From an uncultured Hyphomonas sp. (GTDB lineage: Bacteria; Pseudomonadota; Alphaproteobacteria; Caulobacterales; Hyphomonadaceae): a DNA stretch of 64,000 nt. A model generated the notes under the pieces. That model was not told the DNA's origin. It worked only from the letters and a program-made list of their open reading frames with translations, and searched no databases. The DNA lies in assembly GCF_963678195.1 (NCBI RefSeq), contig NZ_OY782759.1:3417961-3481960 (forward strand). Direction: 5' to 3'. Shown here piece after piece: positions 46,077-54,549 of the stretch; the first letter of the stretch is position 1, and each line of letters opens with the position of its first letter. The position numbers and the translations under genes are program-made.

Positions 46077-48974
46077 CTACTGCTTTGCGGCGCGTTCCTG
46101 ATTGAGTTCGAACAGGCGTTTCAGGATTTCGTCATCGGTCAGCAGGCCCGCCTCGAAATCCGCCTCCCAGCCATAGGCGGCGGCCACGGCCCGGTCGAGG
46201 TCCCGGTGCGCATGGTCCAGCCAGGCCGGGCGCTCATTGTAGAGATTGGTCAGCGTCCGCTTCTTCAGTATCGCCTCGGCCTTCTCATCCACCGGCAGGA
46301 TCCGGTCCGGATAGCCCGGCACGACCTCCGGCACGCGCTTCACAAGGTCCGGCGGGTTCAGCCAGTTCTCGCGCAGCTCATTCAGCCGCGCTGCGGCGAT
46401 CGCGATGGCCTGCGCACGCGGATCGTCAGCATAGTCTTCAGCAGGAATGTCCGGTGTCAGACCTTCCGGGAAAGGGAAGGTTTCGAAGCAGGTTGTTGGC
46501 GTGTAGCGGGGGTCATTTCCTTTCCCTAGCCACGTACACATACGGAGAGACCAGATTTCATGGAAAAGCGAATGCAGAATGCCGAAACTCACATCATCGT
46601 CCCGCACAACCGCAACGACTGCCGAATCTGGCAAACAAGCTGTATGCATCCATCTCCAGACACGGTGCTTTGCAACCCTTGGTGTAACTAAGAACCTGTT
46701 CAGGTTTTTTGCAGCGGCAAACAGCTCCGGTCGCGGCCTCCAATGGCGCCACCAATAGTCCCGAGCAGTCTTCTCCCGATTTGTCGTCCGAACCGGTAGA
46801 ATGGTTTCCTCAGCATACTTGAATGGCATCTCGTATATTGAAGATTCTGCCGCGGATTTCTCTGCACCAAAGTCGATGATCCATGTGTCCTGAGACCTTC
46901 TTACGATCTCAGCTCCATTCCAGTATGGCTTCAGTACGTCGCAATTCTTTGAGCCATTCGGATTCTCAGGCGCGAGAAGCCAAGCCCGTGCCAGATCGCC
47001 AAATATATCGAATGGTCCAGACTTTTGCACACCAATAAACGCCTTTTCAGACGAGCTGACCAATCGGCAGGAATTTGACAAATCAATGTCCTTCTCGTCG
47101 CCGGACCCGACAGTCAAACCAGACTGAATGGCGCTAACCTCTTCGCCGTTGAGTTTGCAGATGACATTGTCATCCTGCCGACAAAAGCAGACGATGGATA
47201 CTCGCACTGCGGCACCATCCACGATCCAAGGTTCATCTGACCACGCTTCAAATATCTTCGCCGACAGTTCTACTCGCTTCAAGGTTTGCTGGTTTGTGCC
47301 TCCCCTGATCGAATTCGTTGAAACCAACCCAACACGGTCGCATCTGCCCCGGTCCATTGCATCTCGCGCCTTCTCGAACCAGTAGCAAACCAAGTCCACA
47401 AAGTTACTGAGGCGACCGGAAAAAATGCCACGCAATTCGTCGACATACGCGTCGCCCATCGCATTTCTCATAAGCTTGGCACCAAGGAATGGTGGATTCC
47501 CAACGACAACATCCGCAGGAGGCCAGTCAACTTCTACCCAGCGTTCACTTTCCTCACTGTACCGAATAAGGGCATCGCAACACCTGATATTGCCCAGCGG
47601 CTTCAGGATCGGATTGGTCGTCGCCTCGAACCCGTTGGCGCGCATCCACTGGATTTCGCCGATCCAGATCGATACGCGGGCGAGTTCTGCCGCATAGGGA
47701 TTGAGTTCGATGCCCCTCACGGCCTCCGGCCCCACGCGCGGGAAGCCGCGCGGCAGGCCCAGCGCCTCGGCCTCCACATTCGCCTTGTGCTCAATATCCT
47801 TCAGGGCCTTCAGCGAGAGATAGAGGAAGTTGCCGGAGCCGCAGGCCGGGTCCAGCACGCGGAACTTTGCCAGCTTTTCAACAAACTCGCTGTGCGTTTT
47901 CACGGCGCGGTTATAGGCCTGCGTCTGCGCCCCGGCAGACTTTGCAGAGCGGGACTTCTCCATCTCTTCCGTGATCTTCGCCCGCGCCTCGGCCCAATCG
48001 GCCTCCAGCGGCTCGATGATCACCGGGCGGACGATCATCATGATCTTGTCCCGGTCGGTATAGTGCGCGCCCAGCTGCGAGCGCTTGGACGGGTCCAGCC
48101 CCCTTTCGAACAGCGTGCCCAGGATGGACGGGTCGATATCGCCCCAGAACAGCTGCGCCGCCTTGTGGACCAGCCTTGCGTCTTCCTTGTCCAGCGGCAG
48201 GGCCTCGTCCGTATCGAACAGGCCGCCATTGAACCATGGCACCGCCTCGAACCCGACCTCACCGCCGGTTTTCATCGCGGCGAACAGCTTGGTCAGGAAT
48301 GCTTGCGCCTTGTCCGGCTCTTTCAGGGCAAACTCGACCGCCCGCTCGAACATCTTGTTCGGCAACAGGCCGACATCTTCTGCAAACATGCAGAAGACGA
48401 GGCGATTGACGAAGTGGGCCACCGTTTCCGGCTCATGCCCTCTGTCGCGCAGGCGCTGTGCCAGGGCGGAGAATTCGTTCGCTGCTTCACGGGTGAGATC
48501 GTCCCGCGTGCGTTTCGGCTTCAGCGCGGCCGGATTGATGAAACAGTTGCGCAGCAGTTCGCGCTTGTCAGCATCCAACAGGTCCGTCAGCGCAATTTCA
48601 TGCTTCTCGCTGACCGTGTTCGTCCAGTTGGTCCGGACAATGATCGTCTTCGTATCGGAGACGATCAGCAGAGGCGGGTTTTCCAGCGCGACCGCGTAAT
48701 GCAGCAATTGGTTGTGCGCCGCGTCCAGGTTGGCCCTTGGCCCTTTGTACTCCCAGCCAAAGCACCCCTTTTTCCAGACGTCGGCAAAGCCCTGCCCGCC
48801 GGTGGACTTGGTCGCGCCCTTCTCGAAGCAGTAGGTATCGCCAACGGCGTCCGCATCGGTCGGCGTCTCGACGCCCAGAAGATGGCAAAGATCAACGAAA
48901 TGGGACTGCGCGGCCGCGCTTTCCTTCAGTTCGGATTTTTCCCATTTGCGAATAAAATCAGACGCTTGCATCAT
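46077..48974 (-). CDS. Type IIL (MmeI-like) restriction-modification enzyme
   Basis: A single 965-residue polypeptide combines nuclease and methylase. The start is ATG 48974; TTG 48980 and ATG 48971 are alternatives. An N-terminal nuclease motif fits D-x9-E-x-K (Asp65 in FADVWKK, Glu75 and Lys77 in WEYKGP), at nearly the same place as in MmeI. A helical spacer follows, then the adenine-type methylase: motif I DPACGSGNFLYL, motif IV NPPF. A target-recognition domain and C-terminal helices end the protein. Such enzymes methylate one strand for protection and cut some 20 bases away. The segment encoding the recognition part (about 46500-47580) looks clearly richer in A/T than its flanks. No separate methylase or specificity gene is nearby. 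The recognition site cannot be read from sequence. Confidence 0.88.
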   Translation of the reverse strand: MMQASDFIRKWEKSELKESAAAQSHFVDLCHLLGVETPTDADAVGDTYCFEKGATKSTGGQGFADVWKKGCFGWEYKGPRANLDAAHNQLLHYAVALENPPLLIVSDTKTIIVRTNWTNTVSEKHEIALTDLLDADKRELLRNCFINPAALKPKRTRDDLTREAANEFSALAQRLRDRGHEPETVAHFVNRLVFCMFAEDVGLLPNKMFERAVEFALKEPDKAQAFLTKLFAAMKTGGEVGFEAVPWFNGGLFDTDEALPLDKEDARLVHKAAQLFWGDIDPSILGTLFERGLDPSKRSQLGAHYTDRDKIMMIVRPVIIEPLEADWAEARAKITEEMEKSRSAKSAGAQTQAYNRAVKTHSEFVEKLAKFRVLDPACGSGNFLYLSLKALKDIEHKANVEAEALGLPRGFPRVGPEAVRGIELNPYAAELARVSIWIGEIQWMRANGFEATTNPILKPLGNIRCCDALIRYSEESERWVEVDWPPADVVVGNPPFLGAKLMRNAMGDAYVDELRGIFSGRLSNFVDLVCYWFEKARDAMDRGRCDRVGLVSTNSIRGGTNQQTLKRVELSAKIFEAWSDEPWIVDGAAVRVSIVCFCRQDDNVICKLNGEEVSAIQSGLTVGSGDEKDIDLSNSCRLVSSSEKAFIGVQKSGPFDIFGDLARAWLLAPENPNGSKNCDVLKPYWNGAEIVRRSQDTWIIDFGAEKSAAESSIYEMPFKYAEETILPVRTTNREKTARDYWWRHWRPRPELFAAAKNLNRFLVTPRVAKHRVWRWMHTACLPDSAVVAVVRDDDVSFGILHSLFHEIWSLRMCTWLGKGNDPRYTPTTCFETFPFPEGLTPDIPAEDYADDPRAQAIAIAAARLNELRENWLNPPDLVKRVPEVVPGYPDRILPVDEKAEAILKKRTLTNLYNERPAWLDHAHRDLDRAVAAAYGWEADFEAGLLTDDEILKRLFELNQERAAKQ

Positions 48975-48978
48975 TCCC

Positions 48979-49011
48979 AATCCAATGACTGATCGTGGTT
49001 AGCATTGGATT
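48979..49011. promoter_or_regulatory. Inverted repeat ahead of the R-M gene
   Basis: AATCCAAT (48979-48986) and ATTGGATT (49004-49011) are perfect inverted copies separated by 17 bp. They sit immediately upstream of the R-M start, overlapping the possible TTG start. This could be an operator for control of the R-M gene; no controller gene is present. Confidence 0.4.
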
Positions 49012-49044
49012 ACTTCTGAGCGAAATAGGATTCGCGTATCCTGC

Positions 49045-49941
49045 CTAAGCCCCCTCCCCCGCGAGGATCGCGGCGAGGCCTTCGCGGTAGGTGGGGTATT
49101 TCGGGCGCCAGTTCAGGGCCGCCTTGGTGCGGGCGTTGGAGATGCGTTTGCACTCGGCATAGAAACTGCGGGCCATAGGGCTGAGGCCGGCTGACTCGAA
49201 CGCCACCTCCGGCGGCGGGACCATGCCGAGCAATTCCGCAGCGTGGGCGATCACGTCCTGCGGCGGAGCGGGTTCGTCGTCGCAGAGATGGAACACGCCC
49301 CCTGCCCGCGCGGCGGCTTCCGGGCGCTGGTGCAGAGCGAGGAGACCGCTCGCGATATCGTCCACATGCACGCGGGAGAAGACCTGCCCCGGCTTCACCA
49401 CGCGCCGGGCCGTGCCTTCCCTCAGCCGGTCAAAGGCGGAGCGGCCGGGGCCATAGATACCCGGCAGGCGAACGATGCTGACGCGGCCGCCGGTCGCCTC
49501 GCGCCACTGATCCTCGGCGAGGGCCCGGGCGATCGCGCGGCGGCTCTGCGGGTGGGGCGCGCTCCACTCGAACGCCCAGCCGCCGGCCAGGTCTCCATAG
49601 ACGCCGGTGGTCGACAAATAGGTCACGGTGAGGTCATGGCTTAGTCCGGTATGATCATGATCCGGTCCGGTATGGTCATGGCCGGGTCCGGTATGCACAT
49701 GGCGTAACACGGGGCAGCCATGCGCATCCGGCGGGACCGTCACCAGAAGGCATGCCTTATCGGGCAGCTGAAGGGGGCTGTCGCCATCCCAGACGCGGGC
49801 GTCGATGCCGCCGGCCCGCAGCGCTTCGGCCTTGGCCTCGCTGCGCACCGTGCCGGCCACGGGGCCCGGCCAGATCCGCGCCAGATGTGTGGCGCTATAG
49901 CCAAGCCCGGCAACAAAAAGCACAGATGGCTGAACTGTCAT
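49045..49941 (-). CDS. NAD-dependent epimerase-like SDR (YeeZ type) with His-rich repeat insertion
   Basis: This 298-residue extended SDR-like protein begins with a short nucleotide-binding start (LFVAGLGYSATHLARIWPG). It also has YLSTTGVYGDLAGGW and RLPGIYGPGRSAFDRLREG, and a substrate-side helix ending KRISNARTKAALNWRPKYP. This matches YeeZ-like proteins. Between VLRHV and VTYLSTTGVYG there is an extra stretch with the repeated pattern HTGPGHD-HTGPDHD-HTGLSHD, encoded by a 21-bp tandem repeat (49645-49703). The catalytic Tyr of SDRs is not obvious, as usual in this subgroup. Function is unknown. Confidence 0.85.
   Translation of the reverse strand: MTVQPSVLFVAGLGYSATHLARIWPGPVAGTVRSEAKAEALRAGGIDARVWDGDSPLQLPDKACLLVTVPPDAHGCPVLRHVHTGPGHDHTGPDHDHTGLSHDLTVTYLSTTGVYGDLAGGWAFEWSAPHPQSRRAIARALAEDQWREATGGRVSIVRLPGIYGPGRSAFDRLREGTARRVVKPGQVFSRVHVDDIASGLLALHQRPEAAARAGGVFHLCDDEPAPPQDVIAHAAELLGMVPPPEVAFESAGLSPMARSFYAECKRISNARTKAALNWRPKYPTYREGLAAILAGEGA
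49645..49703. repeat. 21-bp tandem repeat, 2.8 copies, in frame
   Basis: Copies start at 49645, 49666 and 49687, each with TCCGGTATG at its beginning. The third is partial. It encodes a seven-residue unit H-T-G-x-x-H-D in the epimerase-like gene. Because the unit is a multiple of three, copy-number change would keep the frame. Confidence 0.85.
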
Positions 49942-50002
49942 TTGCCTCGCCCGATCCCATTGTATCTATGGGGTTTGTTACAGGTTCCGGAGTGTCCGAT
50001 CC

Positions 50003-50686
50003 ATGCCCCTTCTCACCGCTGCCGCCGTCTCGCTCGTGATGCTGCAATCGGCCGGAGAGCGTATCGCAGCTGAGGAACAGGCCCGGCTGGAGGCCTGCCT
50101 CGCCAAGATCGAGACCGATCCGGACGACGCCTATGAAGACGGCCTCGCCTGGACCTATCAGGGCAACCGCCCCGGCGCGCGCCAGTGCACAGCCATGGCG
50201 CTGATCGCGCTCGGGCATCAGGCGGAAGGTGCCGAGCGGCTGAAAAACCTTGCAAATTCAACGGATGGCGGCACGCTGGAGCAGCGCGCGGCCTATCTCT
50301 CGCAGGCCGGGAATGCCTGGATCGAGGCCGATGACCCGGATTCCGCCCTGCAGGCTTTCGATGGCGCCCTGAAGATCGCGCCCGATGCGCCGGAACTGCT
50401 GCTGGACCGGGCCTCAGCCCACATGCTGCTGGAGAATTATGACGAGGCGATCGAAGACCTCGACGGCGTCCTGCTGCGCGTGCCGGGCCATGGCGAGGCC
50501 TACCAGATGCGCGGCGCCGCCTGGCTGGCAAAGGGCGATCCGGACAAGGCGATGCTGGATGTGACCGCGGCGATGGAAGCGAACCCCGAAGACATCAACA
50601 CGCTGGTCCTGCGCGGCCAGGTGCGCGAAGCGCTGCGCCTGCAGGCTGATGCCGGCGGGCCGATCGAGCGCCTGGAAACTGACTAG
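50003..50686 (+). CDS. Secreted TPR protein
   Basis: This 227-residue protein has a short hydrophobic N-terminus (MPLLTAAAVSLVMLQSAG), possibly a signal peptide. Helical repeats of the TPR kind follow (AYLSQAGNAWIEADDPDSAL, LLDRASAHMLLENYDEAIED, AYQMRGAAWLAKGDPDKAM). At least three repeats are evident between about residues 90 and 200, with a preceding region containing two Cys. The partner is unknown. GGAG precedes the ATG. It is divergent from the epimerase gene and converges on arsC with 3 bp between stops. Confidence 0.85.
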   Translation: MPLLTAAAVSLVMLQSAGERIAAEEQARLEACLAKIETDPDDAYEDGLAWTYQGNRPGARQCTAMALIALGHQAEGAERLKNLANSTDGGTLEQRAAYLSQAGNAWIEADDPDSALQAFDGALKIAPDAPELLLDRASAHMLLENYDEAIEDLDGVLLRVPGHGEAYQMRGAAWLAKGDPDKAMLDVTAAMEANPEDINTLVLRGQVREALRLQADAGGPIERLETD

Positions 50687-50689
50687 GCC

Positions 50690-51109
50690 TCAGCCCACGC
50701 GCTGGCCGCTTTCGTCGATCAGAAGCGCGCCGTCTTCCTTGTAGAACGGGCCCGGCGGCAGCGTTTCCAGCAGCTCCAGCACCGCCTCGCTCGGCCGGCA
50801 GAGGCGCACGCCTCTCGGGCTGCAGACGATGGGCCGGTTCACGAGCACCGGGTGTTCCAGCATCGCCTCGAAGATCGCCTCATCGCTGACACCCGGTTCC
50901 AGCAGGCCCAGCTCCTTCGCGGGGGATTTTGTCTCCCGCAAGGCGCTACGCGGCGTCAGACCGGCGGCTGCGAACAGGCCGAGCAGTTGCGGGCGGGTCC
51001 AGCCCTCTTTCAGGTATTCGATCACGGTGGGCGTCTCGCCGCTCGCCTCGATGATGGCCAGCACGTTGCGGGAGGTGCCGCAGTCCGGATTGTGATGAAT
51101 TATGATCAT
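50690..51109 (-). CDS. arsC: Arsenate reductase, glutaredoxin-type
   Basis: This 139-residue ArsC of the Spx/ArsC fold has the active Cys in [17 protein letters not shown], as in plasmid R773 ArsC, and the Arg residues that bind arsenate in the [18 protein letters not shown] segment. It reduces As(V) to As(III) with glutathione and glutaredoxin. Its start overlaps the acr3 stop by 4 bp, and it is the last gene of arsR-arsI-acr3-arsC. Confidence 0.93.
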   Translation of the reverse strand: MIIIHHNPDCGTSRNVLAIIEASGETPTVIEYLKEGWTRPQLLGLFAAAGLTPRSALRETKSPAKELGLLEPGVSDEAIFEAMLEHPVLVNRPIVCSPRGVRLCRPSEAVLELLETLPPGPFYKEDGALLIDESGQRVG

Positions 51110-52149
51110 GGCGCGGCGGCCTCCCCTTCTGCAGCGGCGAAAGCAGACCGGGTGCGGTTGGCGAACGCGACCAGCGACAGCATCACCGGCACTTCAACCA
51201 GCACGCCGACGACAGTCGCCAGCGCCGCGCCGGAGTTCAGGCCGAACAGGCTGATCGCCACAGCGACCGCCAGCTCAAAGAAATTGGACGTGCCGATCAG
51301 TGCGCAGGGCGCCGCGATCCGGTGCGGCACTTTCCAGGCCCAGGCCGCGGCATAGGCCAGCGCGAAGATGCCATAGGACTGGATCAGGATCGGCACGGCG
51401 ATCAGCGCGATCACAGCAGGTTTTGCCAGAATGGTGGAGCTCTGGAAGCCGAACAGCAGGATGACGGTGGCCAGCAATCCGATCACGGAGAGCGGTTTGA
51501 TCCGGTGGGTGAAGCTCGTCACGGCTGTCTCCCCGCCCTGCCGGGACAGCGCATTGCGTGTAAGGACGCCCGCGATCAGGGGGATAACGACATAGAGTGC
51601 CACCGACAGAATGAGCGTTTCCCAGGGCACGCTGATCTCCGTCACACCCAGAAGGAAGGCAACGATCGGGGCGAAGGCGAACACCATCACCGCATCGTTC
51701 ACGCTGACCTGCACGAGCGTGTAGTTCGGATCGCCGCGCGTCAGCTGCGACCAGACGAACACCATCGCCGTGCACGGCGCTGCGCCCAGAAGGATAAGCC
51801 CGGCAATGTAGCCTTCTGCATCTGCAGCCGGAATGAAGCCCGCGAAGACGTGGCGGAAAAACAAGACGCCCAGCATGGCCATGGTGAACGGCTTGATCAG
51901 CCAGTTCACCACCAGCGTTATGATCAGCCCTTTCGGCCGCTCGCCGACCCGGCGCATGGCCGAGAAGTCGATCCCGATCATCATTGGCCAGACCATCGCC
52001 CAGATCAGGATGGCGACCGCGAAATTCACATTCGCATATTCCAGCGCTGCCAACGCAGAAAAGAGGCCAGGCATAACCGCGCCAAGCCCGATCCCGGCCA
52101 GGATACAAAGCCCGACCCAGACGGACAGATATTTCTCGAACGTCCCCAT
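51106..52149 (-). CDS. acr3: Arsenite efflux permease, ACR3 family
   Basis: The product is 347 residues from ATG 52149 ([15 protein letters not shown]). A longer in-frame reading would overlap arsI. Ten hydrophobic segments are recognisable, with the ACR3 signatures [39 protein letters not shown] (the conserved functional Cys) and [17 protein letters not shown]. It exports As(III) across the inner membrane using the proton gradient. arsI lies 4 bp upstream and arsC overlaps its end, so this is one operon. Confidence 0.95.
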   Translation of the reverse strand: MGTFEKYLSVWVGLCILAGIGLGAVMPGLFSALAALEYANVNFAVAILIWAMVWPMMIGIDFSAMRRVGERPKGLIITLVVNWLIKPFTMAMLGVLFFRHVFAGFIPAADAEGYIAGLILLGAAPCTAMVFVWSQLTRGDPNYTLVQVSVNDAVMVFAFAPIVAFLLGVTEISVPWETLILSVALYVVIPLIAGVLTRNALSRQGGETAVTSFTHRIKPLSVIGLLATVILLFGFQSSTILAKPAVIALIAVPILIQSYGIFALAYAAAWAWKVPHRIAAPCALIGTSNFFELAVAVAISLFGLNSGAALATVVGVLVEVPVMLSLVAFANRTRSAFAAAEGEAAAP

Positions 52150-52153
52150 GGGA

Positions 52154-52642
52154 TCAACCGCAGCAGCCGGAGCTTTTTGGTTGGGCAATCGCGGGCGCGC
52201 AGCAAGCGCCGGCAACAGCCATGCCGGTCGGCGTCGAAGCGAGGCGTCCGTCATTCAGTTCCGGGCCGCCGCCATAGACAGCGCTGTCGCCGGTCGTGTG
52301 GAAGACTTCCCACGGCACGCCCGCCGGATCGGCGACCCAGCTCTTCTCCGACTGGGCGTAGCAACAGACCGTCTCCCCTTCTTCGAGAACGGGGGCATCG
52401 GCCCGCTTCAGCCGGTCATACACGTCTGCGAGCTCACCGGAATCCTCTGCCTGAATGCCAAGATGCTCGACCCCCGGCGCCGCGCCGCGCGCGCTGATGG
52501 CGAGATTCACGCGCGGGTCTTCCAGCATCCATTTGGCATAGTCATCCTTGCGGACGCTGGGCGGCGCATCAAACAGGGTGGAGTAGAATTCGATGGAGCG
52601 CTGGAGATCTTCCACCGAGATGTGCACGTGCAGGCGTTTCAT
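52154..52642 (-). CDS. arsI: ArsI/CadI-type glyoxalase-superfamily protein
   Basis: This 162-residue VOC protein starts [25 protein letters not shown] metal-ligand His lies in this first unit, another in [11 protein letters not shown], and Glu in [13 protein letters not shown] vicinal cysteine pair ([14 protein letters not shown]) matches the trivalent-arsenic site of ArsI C-As lyases, which cleave methylarsenite or related organoarsenicals. The last ~20 residues add two more pairs (GACCAPA, SGCCG), an unusual Cys-rich tail. It lies between arsR (24 bp) and acr3 (4 bp). CadI-like cadmium-induced protein is the alternative name. Confidence 0.88.
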   Translation of the reverse strand: MKRLHVHISVEDLQRSIEFYSTLFDAPPSVRKDDYAKWMLEDPRVNLAISARGAAPGVEHLGIQAEDSGELADVYDRLKRADAPVLEEGETVCCYAQSEKSWVADPAGVPWEVFHTTGDSAVYGGGPELNDGRLASTPTGMAVAGACCAPAIAQPKSSGCCG

Positions 52643-52666
52643 GAGAGCATCCTTTCAGGTGAGACG

Positions 52667-53002
52667 TCAGCAGCAGGCAGATTGCGCAGCCGCCATAATG
52701 GGGCTGCACACTTCTTCCCGGCCCTGACAGCAGTCTTCCATCAGGAACACAATCAGCCCGCTGATGGCGTCATAGTTTGCAGTGTAGATGATGGACCGCC
52801 CCTGCCGATTGCCTTCGACAAGGCCCGCATTCGACAGGATGTTAAGCTGCGATGACAGCGTGTTCGGGGGCACACCAAGGGCCGCCGCGATGTCCCCGGC
52901 GGGCAGGCCATCATGCCCAGCTTTCACCAGAAGACGGAACACGGCCAGCCGGTTTTCCTGGGCGAGCGCGGACAATTGCGAGAGGGCAGTTTTTGATTCC
53001 AT
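52667..53002 (-). CDS. arsR: ArsR-family arsenic-responsive repressor
   Basis: This 111-residue winged-helix protein has a DNA-binding part, AGDIAAALGVPPNTLSSQLNILSNAGLVEG. The classic ELCVCDL metal site in that helix is absent. Instead Cys91, Cys92 and Cys99 lie in MEDCCQGREEVCSP near the C-terminus, similar to the C-terminal As(III) site of Acidithiobacillus ferrooxidans ArsR. Two further cysteines end the protein (SACC). The ATG lies within a perfect 11-bp inverted repeat, suggesting tight autorepression. It is first in the arsR-arsI-acr3-arsC operon. Confidence 0.93.
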   Translation of the reverse strand: MESKTALSQLSALAQENRLAVFRLLVKAGHDGLPAGDIAAALGVPPNTLSSQLNILSNAGLVEGNRQGRSIIYTANYDAISGLIVFLMEDCCQGREEVCSPIMAAAQSACC

Positions 53003-53028
53003 ATTTCCACGATAATAGAAATATGGAA
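52997..53028. promoter_or_regulatory. ArsR operator
   Basis: TTCCATATTTC (52997-53007) and GAAATATGGAA (53018-53028) are perfect 11-bp inverted copies separated by 10 bp. The left arm contains the arsR start codon; the right arm abuts a TTGACG-like -35 element (53031-53036, minus strand). The operator would therefore cover the -10 region, the transcription start and the translation start of arsR. Confidence 0.75.
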
Positions 53029-53069
53029 TTCGTCAACACCCTCCCTGCCGGGCACTGACTTCTTGATTC

Positions 53070-54431
53070 TTAGCGGTAACGCTTCTGAAGCATCGTCCAG
53101 ACAGCCCGCAGGCCGCAGGCGGCCGCGCCTTCCGGCCGGCCATACTTGCCTTTGCGCCAGGCCCAGACATCTAAGTGCGCCCAGCTCTTTGCGTCGACGA
53201 ATTGCTTGAGGAAGAGACCGGCGGTGATGGAACCTCCAAAGCCACCGCCGGAATTTACGAGGTCTGCAATCGGGCTCTTCAGCTCCGCAAGGTAGGGATC
53301 CCAGAGCGGCATGCGCCAGACCGGGTCACCCGACTCTGCCGAGCCTGCGAGGATGTCTTCCACCAACTGCTCATCATCGGAATAGACTGGCGCGAGATCA
53401 GCGCCGAGCGCGACACGGGCTGCGCCCGTCAGCGTTGCAAAGTCGATCAGCAGGTCCGGGTCGAATTCGGACGCCCGCGCCAGCGCGTCAGCCAGGATCA
53501 GCCGGCCCTCGGCGTCGGTATTATCGATCTCGACGGTCAGCCCCTTGCGGGACGATAGGATATCGCCGGGCCGGAAGGCATCGCCACTGATCGCATTCTC
53601 AACCGTCGGCACATAGAGCTTCAGGTGCACCGGCAGGTTCGTCGCCATGACAAGACGGGCGAGCGCGATGACGTGAGCCGAACCGCCCATATCCTTCTTC
53701 ATGATCCGCATGCCGCTGCCCGGCTTGATGTCGAGGCCGCCGGAATCGAAGGTCACCCCCTTGCCGACGAGGGCGAGGTGCGGCTTCGACGTGTCGCCCC
53801 ATTCCAGTTCGAGAAAACGCGGCGCGGCCTTAGCCGCGCGGCCCACGGCGTGGACCATGGGATAGTTTTGTTCCAACAGGTCGTCACCAATGATGGCCGT
53901 CAGCTTCGCGCCAAATTCACTGGCGAGTGTCTCCACCGTTTCATGGATGCCGGCCGGGGTCATGTCGCCGGCCGGTGTGTTCACGAGGTCCCGCAGAAGC
54001 GCGATGGAATCCGCTTCCGCCGAAAGTGCTTCGCCTGCCTCCCCTTCCGGGATCACCAGTTGCGGCGGGCTGGACTTGTCTTTCAGGTAGCGATCGAACC
54101 GGTAGGCTCCGTCTGCCCAGCCAGCCGCTATGGAGGCCATCGGCAGGCCACCGTCGGCGGCAATGTCATACGTGCCTTCCGGCAGCTTCCCGGATAGCGC
54201 CGCGACAGCCAATGCATCCTTGCCGTCGCCGATTCCGCCCAGCACATGCGCCAGGCTGCCATCTGCGTCCGGCACCAGGACCAGCTGCCCTGCCCCGCCG
54301 GTAAATCCCTGCGCCTTTGCCATGGCGCGGGCCGAAGGGAACGGATCGTTCTCGAGTGATTTGAAAGCCTCAGCCGTGTACAGCCAGAGACTGATGGCGG
54401 CATCGGTACCTGTGGTGAAACTCTTGTGCAT
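53070..54431 (-). CDS. Leucyl aminopeptidase, M17 family
   Basis: This 453-residue enzyme has the M17 signature NTDAEGRLILADALA. It also has the two-metal site region LVGKGVTFDSGGLDIKPGSG with MRIMKKDMGGSA (catalytic Lys and metal Asp/Lys). The N-terminal domain of ~160 residues is of the PepB/PepA type. It removes N-terminal residues from peptides in the cytoplasm. It stands alone, divergent from tadD. Which aminopeptidase subtype (PepA versus PepB-like) it is cannot be decided. Confidence 0.93.
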   Translation of the reverse strand: MHKSFTTGTDAAISLWLYTAEAFKSLENDPFPSARAMAKAQGFTGGAGQLVLVPDADGSLAHVLGGIGDGKDALAVAALSGKLPEGTYDIAADGGLPMASIAAGWADGAYRFDRYLKDKSSPPQLVIPEGEAGEALSAEADSIALLRDLVNTPAGDMTPAGIHETVETLASEFGAKLTAIIGDDLLEQNYPMVHAVGRAAKAAPRFLELEWGDTSKPHLALVGKGVTFDSGGLDIKPGSGMRIMKKDMGGSAHVIALARLVMATNLPVHLKLYVPTVENAISGDAFRPGDILSSRKGLTVEIDNTDAEGRLILADALARASEFDPDLLIDFATLTGAARVALGADLAPVYSDDEQLVEDILAGSAESGDPVWRMPLWDPYLAELKSPIADLVNSGGGFGGSITAGLFLKQFVDAKSWAHLDVWAWRKGKYGRPEGAAACGLRAVWTMLQKRYR

Positions 54432-54549
54432 GAAATTGGCCTCGTACGGGCAAGTGTTAATGAAGTCTGCGCTGGCGTTAACCCATCCTTGACGCCCACA
54501 GGTCCAGACTCACGCGGGAATGACCCTGATTCAAACCCGGAGCAGTCCC

